Assembly: GCA_947652115.1 (NCBI GenBank)
Contig: OX393569.1
Location: 7,693,294-7,757,293 of the forward strand
Length of the DNA stretch: 64,000 bases
From: Blastomussa wellsi
Taxonomy: Eukaryota > Cnidaria > Anthozoa > Scleractinia > Plerogyridae
Direction: 5' to 3'
Within the stretch, counting starts at the first letter, position 1. Each line of letters opens with the position of its first letter. The notes beneath the pieces are model-generated. The model worked only from the letters and a program-made list of their open reading frames with translations. It had not been told where the DNA came from and searched no databases. The translations under genes and the position numbers were made by a program. Below, piece by piece: positions 1 to 33,999 of the stretch.

Positions 1-319
1 ACCAAATTTATGGAACGAAATCCACCAATCGTTTCCAGGGTCCTCCCATCAGGGAACGGGAAGGAGAGGACCCTGGGAGCGACGTTGACAGAAGTGACCA
101 TAAAAGTAAACGTGCGTTTCTTGAGAGGTGCGCTTGGATGATTAGCGACCGGTAACGTTAACCGTCGATTGAGCAGATCAGATTTCGCGCGTTATCATTG
201 AAAGGTACAGTAATGCACTCGTAAGTAATGTTTTTTTTTAAGTCTGCCCTTAGCTCAAGCCTGCACCGACTGAGCTTTGTCTGGTACTTCTAGCACGAAA
301 CGTTCGGGGGGAGGGGGGT

Positions 320-730
320 GCCGCGAAGGGTATTATACCGGCTAACCCTGACATTAAGGATGAATACAACGAAAATTGATACCCTTTTAAGGCCCAAATC
401 TTAAAAATGATACCCTATTCAAGGGAGAAACAAAAGCTAAGAATTGCATGAACCAAGGGGGCAGGAACGGGTCAACTTTACTTCATTAATACTTTACCGT
501 TAGTTCAGTTGTAACATACTGTTTTCTTTTTTCGTTTAGCTGGGTGTTCACGCACTGAAATTTTAGTTGATGCAATTTTAATTACACTATCTAAGGATCA
601 CACTGGGAGCACAATGCCAATTAAACGGGGCAAAAATGATACCCTATTCAACGATTGAGAACCTCAAAAACCATACCCTATCCCGCGGCACATACCTATA
701 GCCCACATATGGGAGTACCCCGGGGAAACG
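320..730 (-). repeat. Reverse-strand relative of the 18350 repeat
   Basis: The minus strand reads GGGGTACTCCCATATGTGGG, GGGTATGGTTTTTGAGGTTC and GGGTATCATTTT, the same word set as 18350-18778. Confidence 0.5.
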
Positions 731-1099
731 ACTAAGTCAAACTTATTCCAATTACTATTACGAACTCTTGTATCTCTTGTAAGTAAATCTCCCCTAGATG
801 ATAAGGCCTGTTCAAGCTGTCTATACCTACAATCGTGGACGAAACTAGTTGAGACAAACAAATAACGCACCCTATTTGTGACTGCATTGACTGACAAGCG
901 CTCACTGTTGTCTCATGTGATTTGCAATTCACTCGGCTTTATTCTGACAACACAAAAAATCGCCAACATTGAAATGGGGGAAAAGGGGTTGGACAGTAGG
1001 AGCTGTGGTACCCAGATTGGTAGTTTGTAGAAGTGTCTCAACAGTTTTGTCCAAGATTGTAGCTACAAGACGTAGATATAAAATACAGTTGACGAAATA

Positions 1100-23733
<22,634 letters not shown>

Positions 23734-24937
23734 TCGATAAACGAAAAACAAGAAAAGCTTGTTTTTTAATTCAATGAAATGTATCTGATCCAAAATAGAA
23801 GCCATTCTGCAACACACATTCAACTGCTGACGTAATGCGACACTATGCTACAAAAACAAAGAATAAAGGATTTTGCCGCGTTTGCCGCAAATTAAACAGA
23901 GAAAAACGATTGTTTCTTGGCTAAATCATGTTCATGTTTATCAAAAAGAAAATTATAATTTAAGTAAATTATAGATTGAGCCGTGAACTTATTTCTGTTT
24001 AGAGACTGCGCTTTCGTTATTTTGACTTACAGGTTTTAGGTTTCTAGGTTTTTTATTTTTTTCATTACAGCTTCGATGATTTTGTTATTATCCATCACGG
24101 CTGTTGCAAAGCACCATTCTTTGGGGCTTCAATGACGTAGCATGAACAAATTTCGTTTGAAGCAGTACCTGTATTCGACGAAAACAAAATTGACCATAAC
24201 CATTACCTCAGTACAGTGAAATTGAAGCTAACTTTCCGGATCCTGTTTTAATCTTGTTTGCTTTAAATTAAGTTAGGCTGTAAAATTCCTTTAAACGTTA
24301 AACGAAAAAAAAGGGCCGGGTGGACTGATGGCGAAAAAGATAAATCTTTGCCTTTTTCTCATCTTGAAGAACATTATCTTTGGGCATGGTGACGTCACAG
24401 GCTAAAGCTACTAATAAATTTTCATCAAGCAAAACCTTGAACAGATCGTGATTTCACCCACTGTGTCATTCTTTGATGAATACGATCAGTAGAGATCGGA
24501 GGGAAAATTATTAAGTCTAGTTGTAAGCAATAATCTTTCTATGCAAGCAAAACTACCTTATTGCAACTGATGGCTATTCCAAGGTCGAAAGGGAAACCTA
24601 AAAGTGTAACAGGCCTGTGCTAGTGACGCCATTCGGAAGCTATATATGTATACTTTGTCATATGTTGTCAATATATATACTTCTGAAGTATGTTAAAGTG
24701 ATTTTAAGAAAATTTTACACTGTTCCGAGAAAACGTTTTCCAACTGTAAATAAATGTCCCGAGAACAATAGCCATTCTACGCTAAGGGGATTTGACTGCA
24801 TTTGTTAGATTGTTATCATGAAATGATGTGTAAACTGAAGACTGAATATACGTAATGAATTACACACTTTTGACTGTGTTGAAGTCCTAATGTCGTGTAC
24901 ATGCAGGCCCAGGCTAGCATGCACAGAGACTATTCAA

Positions 24938-25270
24938 TTATTTACGACGAGGGTTGTCTGTTTTCGAATTTATCATATGTCAAAAATATAAGATTATGAC
25001 TAGTATCTTTCAGTATTCCTGTTTTTCTTGTGAACGAAAGGTCTAAACGAAAAAAAGAAAAAGATGCCGGATCGAACTTCAACGTGTACTATGAACGAGT
25101 TCAGTCAGCCACCAGCGATGTCCTGAATCGCCAATTATTTACGTCGAGGGTTGTCTGCTTTTGGGAATTTATCCTAGAATTTATCATATGTCAACTAAAC
25201 CAAAAAAAATATGCCGGATCGAACTTCAACGTGTGGATGGACTTTAATATTCGTACTATGAACGAGTTGA
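24938..25270 (+). repeat. Diverged tandem duplication, unit about 195 bp
   Basis: ATTATTTACGxCGAGGGTTG, GAATTTATCATATGTCAA, TGCCGGATCGAACTTCAACG and ACTATGAACGAGTT each occur once in 24938-25130 and again in 25133-25270, in the same order. The second unit is shortened. No gene recognised. Confidence 0.7.
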
Positions 25271-26649
25271 TGTCCGAAATTGCTTAATTGATAATATTAA
25301 TTTTAAAAATTTCTTGGAAGAAGTCGAAATCACAAATAATATCGAAAAGAAAAATCGCCAACTTCCGCTAACATTGGTTCTTTGTAATTGCTTGTTTCCA
25401 AAAATTCTCCCTTATATATATTTTTGCCCATACTTCAAGATTATAATAACCATTTTCTCGGTAACTACAATATCTGTTTTTTCAATTATTTTTGTACCTG
25501 CATTGATTTATTGACATCGTTAATGGCAATCTGTCAAAAACTCCTCATTTACCAAAGGTGATTGAAAATTTTATGTCTGGATGTCGAGCGTGATTAAATT
25601 AAGGTGAAAAAGGAAAAAACAAACTTCTGCATTTAAGGAAGTCAGTCCAGAGCCATTGAAGCCTTGTTCGATTTAATTAACTATGATTTCAGTGGCAGAC
25701 AAATAAATCCGCGCTTTGACTCTGTGCTAAAGCTCTATCATGAGAAAACCACAAAAAGCGAGCTATTGCTATAAATGTTCATTCATTTCTGGTGCCTTGT
25801 GTGTAGGTGAAATGAATCTCACCAACTTGATATCTATTTTTCCAATTTTACAGATACCCTTTGAATCAATATTTATTAAGCTGAGACTTGGTAATTTTGA
25901 TGGCAACTCACAATTTCCGTTTTAATATTTGAAATAACTATTTCGTTGCCGTCTTGTTATTGTAAAATATAAGGTGGCTCGTTCGTTCATTTACTGAGAT
26001 TGAGGCCCGTGTTCATCCTCAGTGACCCTTAAGCAAACATAGTTGAAACTTCAGCGGAGACTTCAGATCATATTCGTTTACAACAACTGCTGGAAACTGC
26101 AATCTTCCGTTGGCACAAATATTTGCTCATGTGCCTTATTGAAGAATACCTTTAAGTCCTCCGTCAGGAAAAACAATCTGTTGAACCAATAGGAAGTCCT
26201 CTTCAAGCAAACAGAAGATATACGAATGCGAACAGGGCATCTGGTAGATAATTTCTTGGGTTAAGTTCCAGTGGAACAATCGGATTCATTTCTCTTTTCT
26301 TCGCACGCTTGCTCTACCAGCTTACCGGGTAAGATTTTTATGACAAGATTGCATTTTCAAGAAAATCTTCATTGAAATTAGCGTTAGCGGTCAGTTCTCG
26401 TCCTATGGACGAACTCTTTTTGTGTGGGCCAAGTGACAAACCGAACAGTCATAACACCTACGTGTATGCTGAACCCCAATTTCTATCTTTCGACTCTTCC
26501 TGTGTCCATTTTAGCAAAAAGGTTTTTTTGCTTAAAATGTATATTGTTCTCATTATTATAATACATACAATTGCTTTGCTTGTTTTTATCGACGAGCTCG
26601 GTGAAGATTTTTTAATAATGGCTGTAAATACGAAAAGGAATTATCTTTT

Positions 26650-27030
26650 CTTATCCAAATTGAATGCGGTTTGAGTAAAGTCAAATAATCTTTTTAATAG
26701 AATTTCGGCTATCATTAAATTTCATTTTCGCCAAAATACTTATTATTTGAAGACATATTGAAAGGAAAACTGTTTATGCCCCGGCAGTGCATCAAATATA
26801 GAAAGGACGGCTTACTTATTAGTTTTTACAGTGAGACAAAAACACACTGGTATAAAAGTATTATTTTACCTACCCTCATCGAATGCGGTTTGAAAGAAAT
26901 CGATTTGCTGTTTTTATATTGATAAAATTTATTTCATTATAAAAGATAATTTCCGCCATAAGATATATTTGCAAACACATTGAAAGGAGAGACTCACGTC
27001 TATGCTCTGAAGGTCGATTTATTACCACCA
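26650..27030 (+). repeat. Old tandem duplication, unit about 225 bp
   Basis: GAATGCGGTTTGA, an AT-rich stretch, CGCCAxAAxATA, and ACATTGAAAGGA recur in order at 26662 and 26880. Strongly diverged. Confidence 0.45.
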
Positions 27031-28944
27031 GAAAGCAAGCTTAATATAATTTGCTACGGCGAGGCGATGACAGGGCTATTAAACCATAACAATACAAATT
27101 GAAAAAATAATAAGAAATAACCGACATCTGTAATAGAACAAAGATACAGAAAATTCGCTGACATTTAATTAGGCAGGGTAAACAACACCACATCGCTCAT
27201 ACAGCTACTATGATTTTGTCCATTTTGGTCGCAACCATTGTAAATCGGGGATATTTTTTAAAGAAGAGTTTAAATATGTATTATAAATCTATTATAATCT
27301 GTAGTTTATTAGATTACTAATATGAAGGAGTCTAATTAATTACATTTTTATCATTTGAGAATTTATTTTGTATTTTAATTATGACTCGTTTCGTCCATTT
27401 AATAAGTTTACAAAAAGGAAACTCTAATTAGATGTTTAAAGGTGAAAAATTGATAAACAATAATAATATTATAAATCCATTGGCGCAAAACCCTTTCTTA
27501 GTTCCATTCGGCAATCACTTGTTACCCGAAACGACATATTTTTTTGGACATTTCATGCAAAATTTTTCATAAAATTTTTATGCATAGCACAATCATTACA
27601 TTGTCACACAATACTACCTATTTCATATCAATTTTGTCATTCTCGGCATGCCTTTATTTTACCTTTCTTCCAGTTTTATTGACCATATTAATTCATTTTA
27701 ATTTCAATCGAATTTCTACATCTTATATTTGAATATAGCTTTTTATCTATATTTTTATCAGCACCAGTGAAATATGTGTTTGTATATTGTTGTGCTCGGG
27801 GCTCCCATTGACAACAGGTTGCTTTTTGCATCTGAAGGGGCTACCCTGAGCGGTATGAATCAATAAAGGTTTATCCCTCTCTCCCTCAAACAGTCCAAAC
27901 AGAAGTGGAACAAGGATGGTCAATTGAAGATTCAAAAGAGTGACGGATTACCACTGACTAAATTGAAAAATTCAGGCTAATTTTTTTCAAAACGCGCAAA
28001 TCATGACACAGGTCCTTTATCGACAAATTGTCCGCCATGTTGTTGGAAATGATCTCTTCCAAAATGGCCAGGATGTCGTTACGTCATACCAGAAGAAAAA
28101 ACAAACATCCTTTCCATTGTTTGGATATGTAAAATACCTGAACACTTTGGATGACTCCCACGCTCGAAGACTCATCAGCCATAATTGCATTGAGCCTGAA
28201 ATTGTTTGTTTTTTTACTGAAAAATATGATTTGGGTGATAGATGTTGGGAACTAGTCCCGAGACCCCTCTCGGTCCTTGATTCGGAATATATTTGATTGA
28301 TGTAGGAAGATCGCACATGGTAGAAATACAGTTCTCACTTGTCGTCTATACTTCGTATGTTCCTTACTTCTCGTGATAAACAGCTCCAGACTATAGGGGC
28401 TGACACTTTGGAAACAAAGCAATGGGAAAGGGAATGGGGTTTGGGTCAATCACAGGATAGAGATTGGTAATTGGGCAAAATTTGGGTTGGGAAATGGGAT
28501 TTGGTACCCCTCCCCCTTCAGAACTCTGTGTACTAGCTTTCTTTCGTTCCCATACCACGTAGCCTGGTTTTCTCACAATCCGAGGACGCTCGCTCCAGAT
28601 CCCACTCCCTCCTTTCCACAGCGAGAGACCTCGGGCCATCTGAGAGCTTGGCTACTAGCACTGTCCATTCCTTGAGAAATCATGCACAGTTCTATTCCCG
28701 AACAAATTAAAGAATGCCTGCGTGATCGCAGGTTATAGTACCATATCGGGTTTCCTTACGTAGAGCTGCGTTGTGTAATGATCAAATAATGACTGAAAGG
28801 TATTCTTACCAAACACTGATTGTGCCTCATGTAATCGCACGATTAGCTGAGTCTTATACACTTGGTTATTACATTATATTATTATACACATGGTTGAGGA
28901 TTTAACAACTACGAAAATAACATATTGTTTTTTTAGTACACAGG

Positions 28945-30072
28945 ATGTCTGGCTTCAAGTCATTTTTGATAATCTTTATATTCCCGCCATATATTCAAAG
29001 CCTCTACAGCAACGACGATTTCCGTTCTTCATATTTAAGACTCTGGGATGACCACGTTTTATTAGGCCATGTGATAGCATTACATCCTGCACGAGGAATT
29101 ACTTCATGTGCGCAAGGTTGTTTATCTACGCCAGGATGTATTTCGTTTAACTTTGGAATAGATTCTAATCTGTGCGAGCTAAACAATTCATCTTCTCAAT
29201 TCTTAAAACAGCTTAAAGACTTTGTGGAAAGATCCGGCTTTGTTCATGGCCACTGGATGAAAGTCGGGTCCGTCATGCAGTTTGTTTTTACAACCCTAGG
29301 TACGCAAGGACCCACGGGACCAACAAACTCATCCGGGTACTTAGGCACGTCGCTTGAGGGTCGCGTCCAACTAAGCAATGGCATTCAAGAGTGGACAGTA
29401 CCTTATAAGGGAACTTATTTTATTAACGCGTTCGGTGCCTCCGGAGCAAATGGCACATGTGACGCATGCCCAGAGTGGAAACGTGGAGGTCTGGGTGCAA
29501 AAATCGCAGGCTGCTTTGACCTTCAGCATGGGCGAAAGTTAAAAATATTAGTCGGCCAAAAAGGGCTGATCAACTTTGATTTCTCATCCTTCGCAGGGGG
29601 TGGAGGTGGTGGCACCTTTGTAACATTCATGGACAATTCCCCTTTGATTGTAGCCGGTGGAGGAGGGGGAGGCTGTAGTTCAGCGGAGGGAGACCCTGGA
29701 CAAGCCAGCCAGGAAGGAACCAGAAACGGAGGCCAAGGTGGCTCAGGGGGGAAAAGGTCTGATCCCCAAAACATACTGTCTGGGACTGGAGCGGGTCTCT
29801 GGGGAGATGGTGAAGGTAGATCCGGAAACGCGAAGAGCTTCCAAAATGGTGGAAATAGTGTTGACTTATTTTCAAGAGGGGGATTCGGTGGAGGGGGATA
29901 CGGAATGCTTCTTCCCGGAGGAGGAGGCGGATACTCCGGAGGGGGAGTTGAAGGGTCATTACTGAACGGCGTGGCAGGAGGTGGGGGCTCCATAAACAAC
30001 GGTACATCACAGATCAACGAGAGTGGTGTCAATGATGGAGACGGTAGTGTTATCATCACACTGATGAATTAG
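28945..30072 (+). CDS. Secreted PAN/Apple plus ALK-type glycine-rich protein (copy 1)
   Basis: A 375-residue protein with a signal peptide (residues 1-22, hydrophobic FLIIFIF core). A PAN/Apple-like core follows at about 38-85 (GITSCAQGCLSTPGCISF ... CELN cysteine spacing). From about 109 it matches the glycine-rich domain of the ALK/LTK receptor ectodomain: FTTLGTQGPTGPT, GTYFINAFGASGANG, LKILVGQKG, then poly-Gly blocks, GGFGGGGYG and a closing DGDGSVIITL. It has no transmembrane segment or kinase domain, so it should be secreted. The ATG sits just after a possible splice acceptor (ttttttag / acacag), so a 5' non-coding exon upstream is likely. The best relative in the window is the gene at 38612. 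Binding partner and role are unknown. Confidence 0.85.
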   Translation: MSGFKSFLIIFIFPPYIQSLYSNDDFRSSYLRLWDDHVLLGHVIALHPARGITSCAQGCLSTPGCISFNFGIDSNLCELNNSSSQFLKQLKDFVERSGFVHGHWMKVGSVMQFVFTTLGTQGPTGPTNSSGYLGTSLEGRVQLSNGIQEWTVPYKGTYFINAFGASGANGTCDACPEWKRGGLGAKIAGCFDLQHGRKLKILVGQKGLINFDFSSFAGGGGGGTFVTFMDNSPLIVAGGGGGGCSSAEGDPGQASQEGTRNGGQGGSGGKRSDPQNILSGTGAGLWGDGEGRSGNAKSFQNGGNSVDLFSRGGFGGGGYGMLLPGGGGGYSGGGVEGSLLNGVAGGGGSINNGTSQINESGVNDGDGSVIITLMN

Positions 30073-31359
30073 AACTGGATTAACAGATTAATGACCTTTC
30101 GAAATCAACGATTAAAAGTTTCTTCTTTGGACTTCTTCATTTAACACTGCTTTTGAAGATGGGCATTGATAAAGCCAAAAGGATCTGTGCACGGTGTAAA
30201 ACTGTGCCGGACTTGTCGAAAGCTGATACAGAATGGGCAAACTAAAATGGCCAATGTATCAACACCAAAGATTTAGCGGTAGAGTACACTGGGGAAGAAG
30301 ACACAAAAACAGGAAGCCGTCTAAGAGACACAAAAAACGCAAAATGCATATCTCACACATGGTTTACGCCATGTGTTTCAAGCAACTGACAGTCAAGGAA
30401 CTATAACAAAATGCCCCAGCCTTGTAAGCACTATCATTTGTCAAAGTGTTGATCGCGAGTTCCTTTGCGTATGCAGCGGTTTCAGGCTGACGTCTGCATT
30501 CTTGTACTGTACTGTAAAGTTCATTTCATTTAAGCTGACGTTTAAAACCTTTATCACCCTCTTAAAATTTAATTTGGTTACCAAATGAAATAAGTGCATG
30601 AAACTTTGGCATGCATTTTGGAGAGAACTTCAAACAAGTAGCCAAGAACCAAGATTTTGGTACCGCAACGTGGTTTTCCGTGAATCGCGATGTTGGGACC
30701 ATCGCGCGGTGATTGTTTGAAACCACGTGAACTGCACCAAACATAAAATTGCCGGTTACTCCTTTTCGTGAAACTAAAAATGTGATACCATTATTGTAAC
30801 ATCAACAGTGGCAACACTGACTCATCAAAGTATAATACCTGGAACTGTGCTGGAATTACGATGTTACACTGACAACAGAATGTATCAATATTATCATATT
30901 GTAGATCATTGTATATTTGCCTTATACAAGCGTCTTGTTCAATATTTTAATGATATAGCCATGTATTTAGTATCAAACATTCATTTGTTATGACCTCTAG
31001 CTTTCCGCCTTAGATTAGAACAAAAACAGGAAAAATTTAGCCGAAAAGGCGAGTTAATCATGTCAGCCTGTCGCCTTTGGGAGGGGCCGCCTTATAGCCC
31101 ATGGCGTACAGTTTTAGAAAATTCCCTGTGTTATATCTTAGGCATTGTTATTCCGGATTTACGCCAGAATATTGAAATCGTCGGCTCCGGCTTTTCACGT
31201 TATAGATGGCAAACATCTGCTCAGATAGTGATCCTCACAGTTTGAATTTTACGACATTTACGCTGCTGGCGAATCTCGTAAAGATTCAGTCACAAGTTTA
31301 ACCTGAGAAAAAGTTCCCCCCGCACAAATTATATCTTACTTTAAGTTTTCTTTCTTCAC
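30073..31359. other. 3' flank of PAN-GRD copy 1, no gene seen
   Basis: Contains the presumed 3' UTR. A short stretch around 30600-30740 (CAACGTGG...CACGTGAACTG) looks repeat-derived. No coding exon supported. Confidence 0.5.
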
Positions 31360-31510
31360 AGATACGTTAGTGATTGGAATTTGTTGCCACGTGAGATCCT
31401 CGAAGCAACATCACTGAAGCATGTTAAGCCATTTGATGTTTAACTTAATTTTTTTTAATTCTTATTGATAATAGTAGTGGATTTAATAAATAATTTTATA
31501 AAGTTTTAGC
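31360..31510 (+). mobile_element. LINE reverse-transcriptase C-terminal fragment
   Basis: The frame from about 31366 reads YVSDWNLLPREILEATSLKH then stops, the DWN.LP...SL C-terminus of LINE reverse transcriptases. The following AT-rich stretch would be its 3' UTR. Only the last 30 codons remain. Confidence 0.5.
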
Positions 31511-31829
31511 TTACAGTCCGGAGTACAGCTTTTATATGTTTCCTACTGGTATTATCCTACCAAGTACGTTTCATTTAGTTATATGTTTTGTATATTTATT
31601 ATGTTTTGGGGGAACTATTAGTAGCGCTGTAGTCCATTTCGTTTCGACGTTTAAACTGACACAACTGTGAGAAGGCTAAAACCTCGAGTCTTCTCTAGGT
31701 TGAGTACGATTATATTAGAACTCGGCAAAGGGATCTTATTAAACATTCCTTGAAATTAAAGACGTCATACACCTGCACGAGCTCACTAACAATGAACGAG
31801 AATTACAGGTTAACGCACCCAGCGAGTGA

Positions 31830-31930
31830 ATTATCGGGATTTAACTGCACGAGTTCACTAGCAATGAACGAGTATTGAAAATTTCGAGTTCATTGTTAGT
31901 GGACGAGTACAGGTAAATCCCGATAATTTA
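31830..31930. repeat. Hairpin abutting the Crypton pseudogene
   Basis: AATTATCGGGATTTAACTGC and its partner CAGGTAAATCCCGATAATT enclose a second pair (GAGTTCACTAGCAATGAACGAG / CGAGTTCATTGTTAGTGGACGAG, trimmed). It marks where the pseudogene's 3' part is lost. Confidence 0.55.
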
Positions 31931-32858
31931 CGAGCAAAGAGTGTGCATTCAATTTGAATACCATATCTTGTCGCTGGAGAGAAAATTTCTCTGCAATGCA
32001 GTTTTGGTTAGGATTTAGGACGCTCAGGAACTTTTTGAAATATTTTACCATGAGGACAATTTGGCATTCCAGAGCTGAACATTTTTGGATCACTTTCGAC
32101 GGCTTTATCTCCGAGACCGCCTTGGTGGTTTTTCGTTTTTTTCACTGATAGACATCTCTACATATTCACCGTCGTTTGCATTTTTCTTAATGACAAAGCT
32201 GTCTGGTGTTAAGGTTCGAAGATTTTCCCTTCCACGGCAACAAACGTGAAGGCTGATGTTGAACCAGTTCACGCAACTAAACTTAATATGGGGGTTTCGT
32301 TTCTAAAAACTGTGGTCTCGTAGATGTCTTCGGATGTCTTCGGGAGAGATAGATGGATGATGCTGAACTTTTGCAAAGCCTTGAGCTCCAAGCTCCTTTA
32401 GTTTAGCACTCAGGGATTTATTTGCAATTTTAAATTGCTGATCTCGTATGCTAGAAATGATAGAAGTGTTCAGGTAGCGAACAATGGCCGCTCTGATGGA
32501 CAAGTGCTCTGAAGCACTGTAATGATCTGTCGGCGATTTTTTTTAATTCTTGGTTTCATTTCTTTAACCTCTCAGAGAGAACTTTTGGTATTTTTGTAAA
32601 ACCAGTATTAAAAACAAACAGAAGAAAAACTATAACGATGACTTTACAGATTGTCCAAAGTCGGCAAAACTGTTGACAACACGGCGCAAAAACACCTCAA
32701 CTAGCTTGAATGAAAGATTTAAAATTCGCAACCTTACCTTTCAAAACAGATACTCCCCAAGCAGTTGCTTTCTTGGTGTTTTTAGGAATTGCATCATCAA
32801 TAAGAGAATCAATGTCTGCATCTGACAAATCGTCAAACTTCGAGTCAGCCGAAGCCAT
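31870..32858 (-). pseudogene. Crypton-type tyrosine recombinase (DUF3504 / KIAA1958-like) pseudogene
   Basis: Exon 1 (32738-32858) reads MASADSKFDDLSDADIDSLI, then DDAIPKNTKKATAWGVS, and ends AAAG|GTAAGG. It matches the conserved start of the domesticated Crypton family (LIDDAIP.NTKKATAWG). At 32303-32515 comes SEHLSIRAAIVRYL, the next conserved helix, but its phase does not fit exon 1 and the intervening segment is absent. Around 32080-32250 CCRGRENLRTLTPDSF carries the RGREN motif with the first catalytic Arg. After that the frame shifts into KTKNHQGGLGDK and ESDPKMFSSG, with a further shift and stop by 31985. The 3' part with the remaining catalytic residues is lost next to a small hairpin at 31830-31930. 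Clearly decayed. Confidence 0.75.
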
Positions 32859-33014
32859 GGTGTACCTGACAGTGGTGTGTTGAATTTACACCACGGCCAT
32901 TACTCCTCGATAATGACGTCGGGGTGGTTGTTTCGTCACAACTCAGTATCACGCAGTACAAATCAGCCAACCAGAAAATCGGATTTCGTACAGTGTATGC
33001 AAGTTGATTAATAG

Positions 33015-33262
33015 TATTTAGTAGAAACTCAGCTGTGTTCTATTGGAAATCCGTCAATCTGATTGGTTCTCCCACTGTTTTCTATTCGCCGATAGAAAAC
33101 GATCGCGCGTGCGTTACTTTTTGAAGGCAAGATCTTTCTTGATTTTCGGCTCAAAAAATACAAAAAAATGTACCTTTTGGAATGTAACCCTTTAGAGTTT
33201 CTACGTTAGACTACTCGCCCTCGTTTTCTATGAGCGATAGTCAACTCGAGCCTGGTAGTCTA
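33015..33262. mobile_element. MITE family E, copy 1
   Basis: Contains AGTAGAAACTCAGCTGTGTT, TTTTCTATTCGCCGATAGAA, and TAGACTACTCGCCCTCGTTT near its end. The reverse complement matches 43190-43470. Remains of a third copy lie on both sides of the foldback at 40062 (39960-40010 and 40400-40500). Confidence 0.65.
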
Positions 33263-33689
33263 ATTGTTAAATAATTACCTGAAATGGTTCGTTTGCATTG
33301 TGGAAAATGACAGTGAAAGAGATTTACACTTTGCGTGGCCCGGATATTTACTGCCCGGATATTTACTGCAATATCATGCGAACTCATAGGTTCAAGTTTG
33401 GCTAGAAAATCATGGAAATTTTGCAAACATGTTGCTGCAGTGTGGACTTTCTTCAAGAAATTGCTTTTAATCATTTAGTTAGAGCTAATTAAGTTTAGTT
33501 ATTGCATTAATTTAGGGACCATTTCGTGAATTTATAACAGTTTTACGATCGTGGCAGTGTCCCTTTAAGGAACGGAAGGCGAAAACCTAATTTTTAAAAA
33601 GTCGTTCATACGAAAGCACATGATCAAATCGCAATACTTTAGGATGTGAACTTACCTTTTAACCTGATTGTAGCAGAACGTCTGCCGTT

Positions 33690-33910
33690 TTGGAAGACAT
33701 GTTAAAGGCTTGGGCGCATAGCAAGACGTCACTGTGCACACCTCATGGGATAAACAACAGCTCCAAAATCGTCGAATGTGCTGCAGTTGGCTATTCAAAC
33801 AGAACGCCCAGAGATTCCAAAAGAGGGATAAGTTTCCATCGACTGCCCTTAAAAACAGGCCGCTTCTTAAGGAGTGGAGTGTTTTATTTACGGCTTCCTC
33901 GGTCTCTTTG
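33690..33910 (+). pseudogene. THAP-domain remnant with a frameshift
   Basis: The frame at about 33767-33850 reads ECAAVGYSNRTPRD then SFHRLPLK, matching the start of THAP zinc-finger DNA-binding domains (CAAVGCSN...SFHRLPL). The second zinc-ligand Cys is Tyr here. After the AAAAA run near 33853 the homology (NRPLLKEW) continues in another frame, so one base has been lost. The rest of the domain, with the final Cys and His, is not seen. THAP domains occur in P-element-like transposases and in host factors; which of these gave rise to this copy is not clear. Confidence 0.65.
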
Positions 33911-33999
33911 CAGCGTAAACATTCTTTGTCTTGTTGCCCTTCCCAGTTCGCACAACACTCGCATACCCACTACAATGTATTTAATTTCCTCTTCAGAGC

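Larger units (their letters stand above)
23824..28944. other. Intergenic, no gene supported
   Basis: AT-rich between the RIM 5' end and the first PAN-GRD gene. It holds the tandem duplications at 24938 and 26650. Open frames on both strands at 28003-28316 lack splice context or family resemblance. An upstream non-coding exon of the PAN-GRD gene may lie near its right end. Confidence 0.6.

Noticed and set aside
28003..28316. Opposing open frames of 97 and 99 codons
   Set aside because: Each is the shadow of the other, with no motif, splice context or signal peptide. Possibly repeat-derived.
29523..30059. Minus-strand proline-rich frame of 178 codons
   Set aside because: Glycine-rich GGN codons of the PAN-GRD gene read as proline on the reverse strand.
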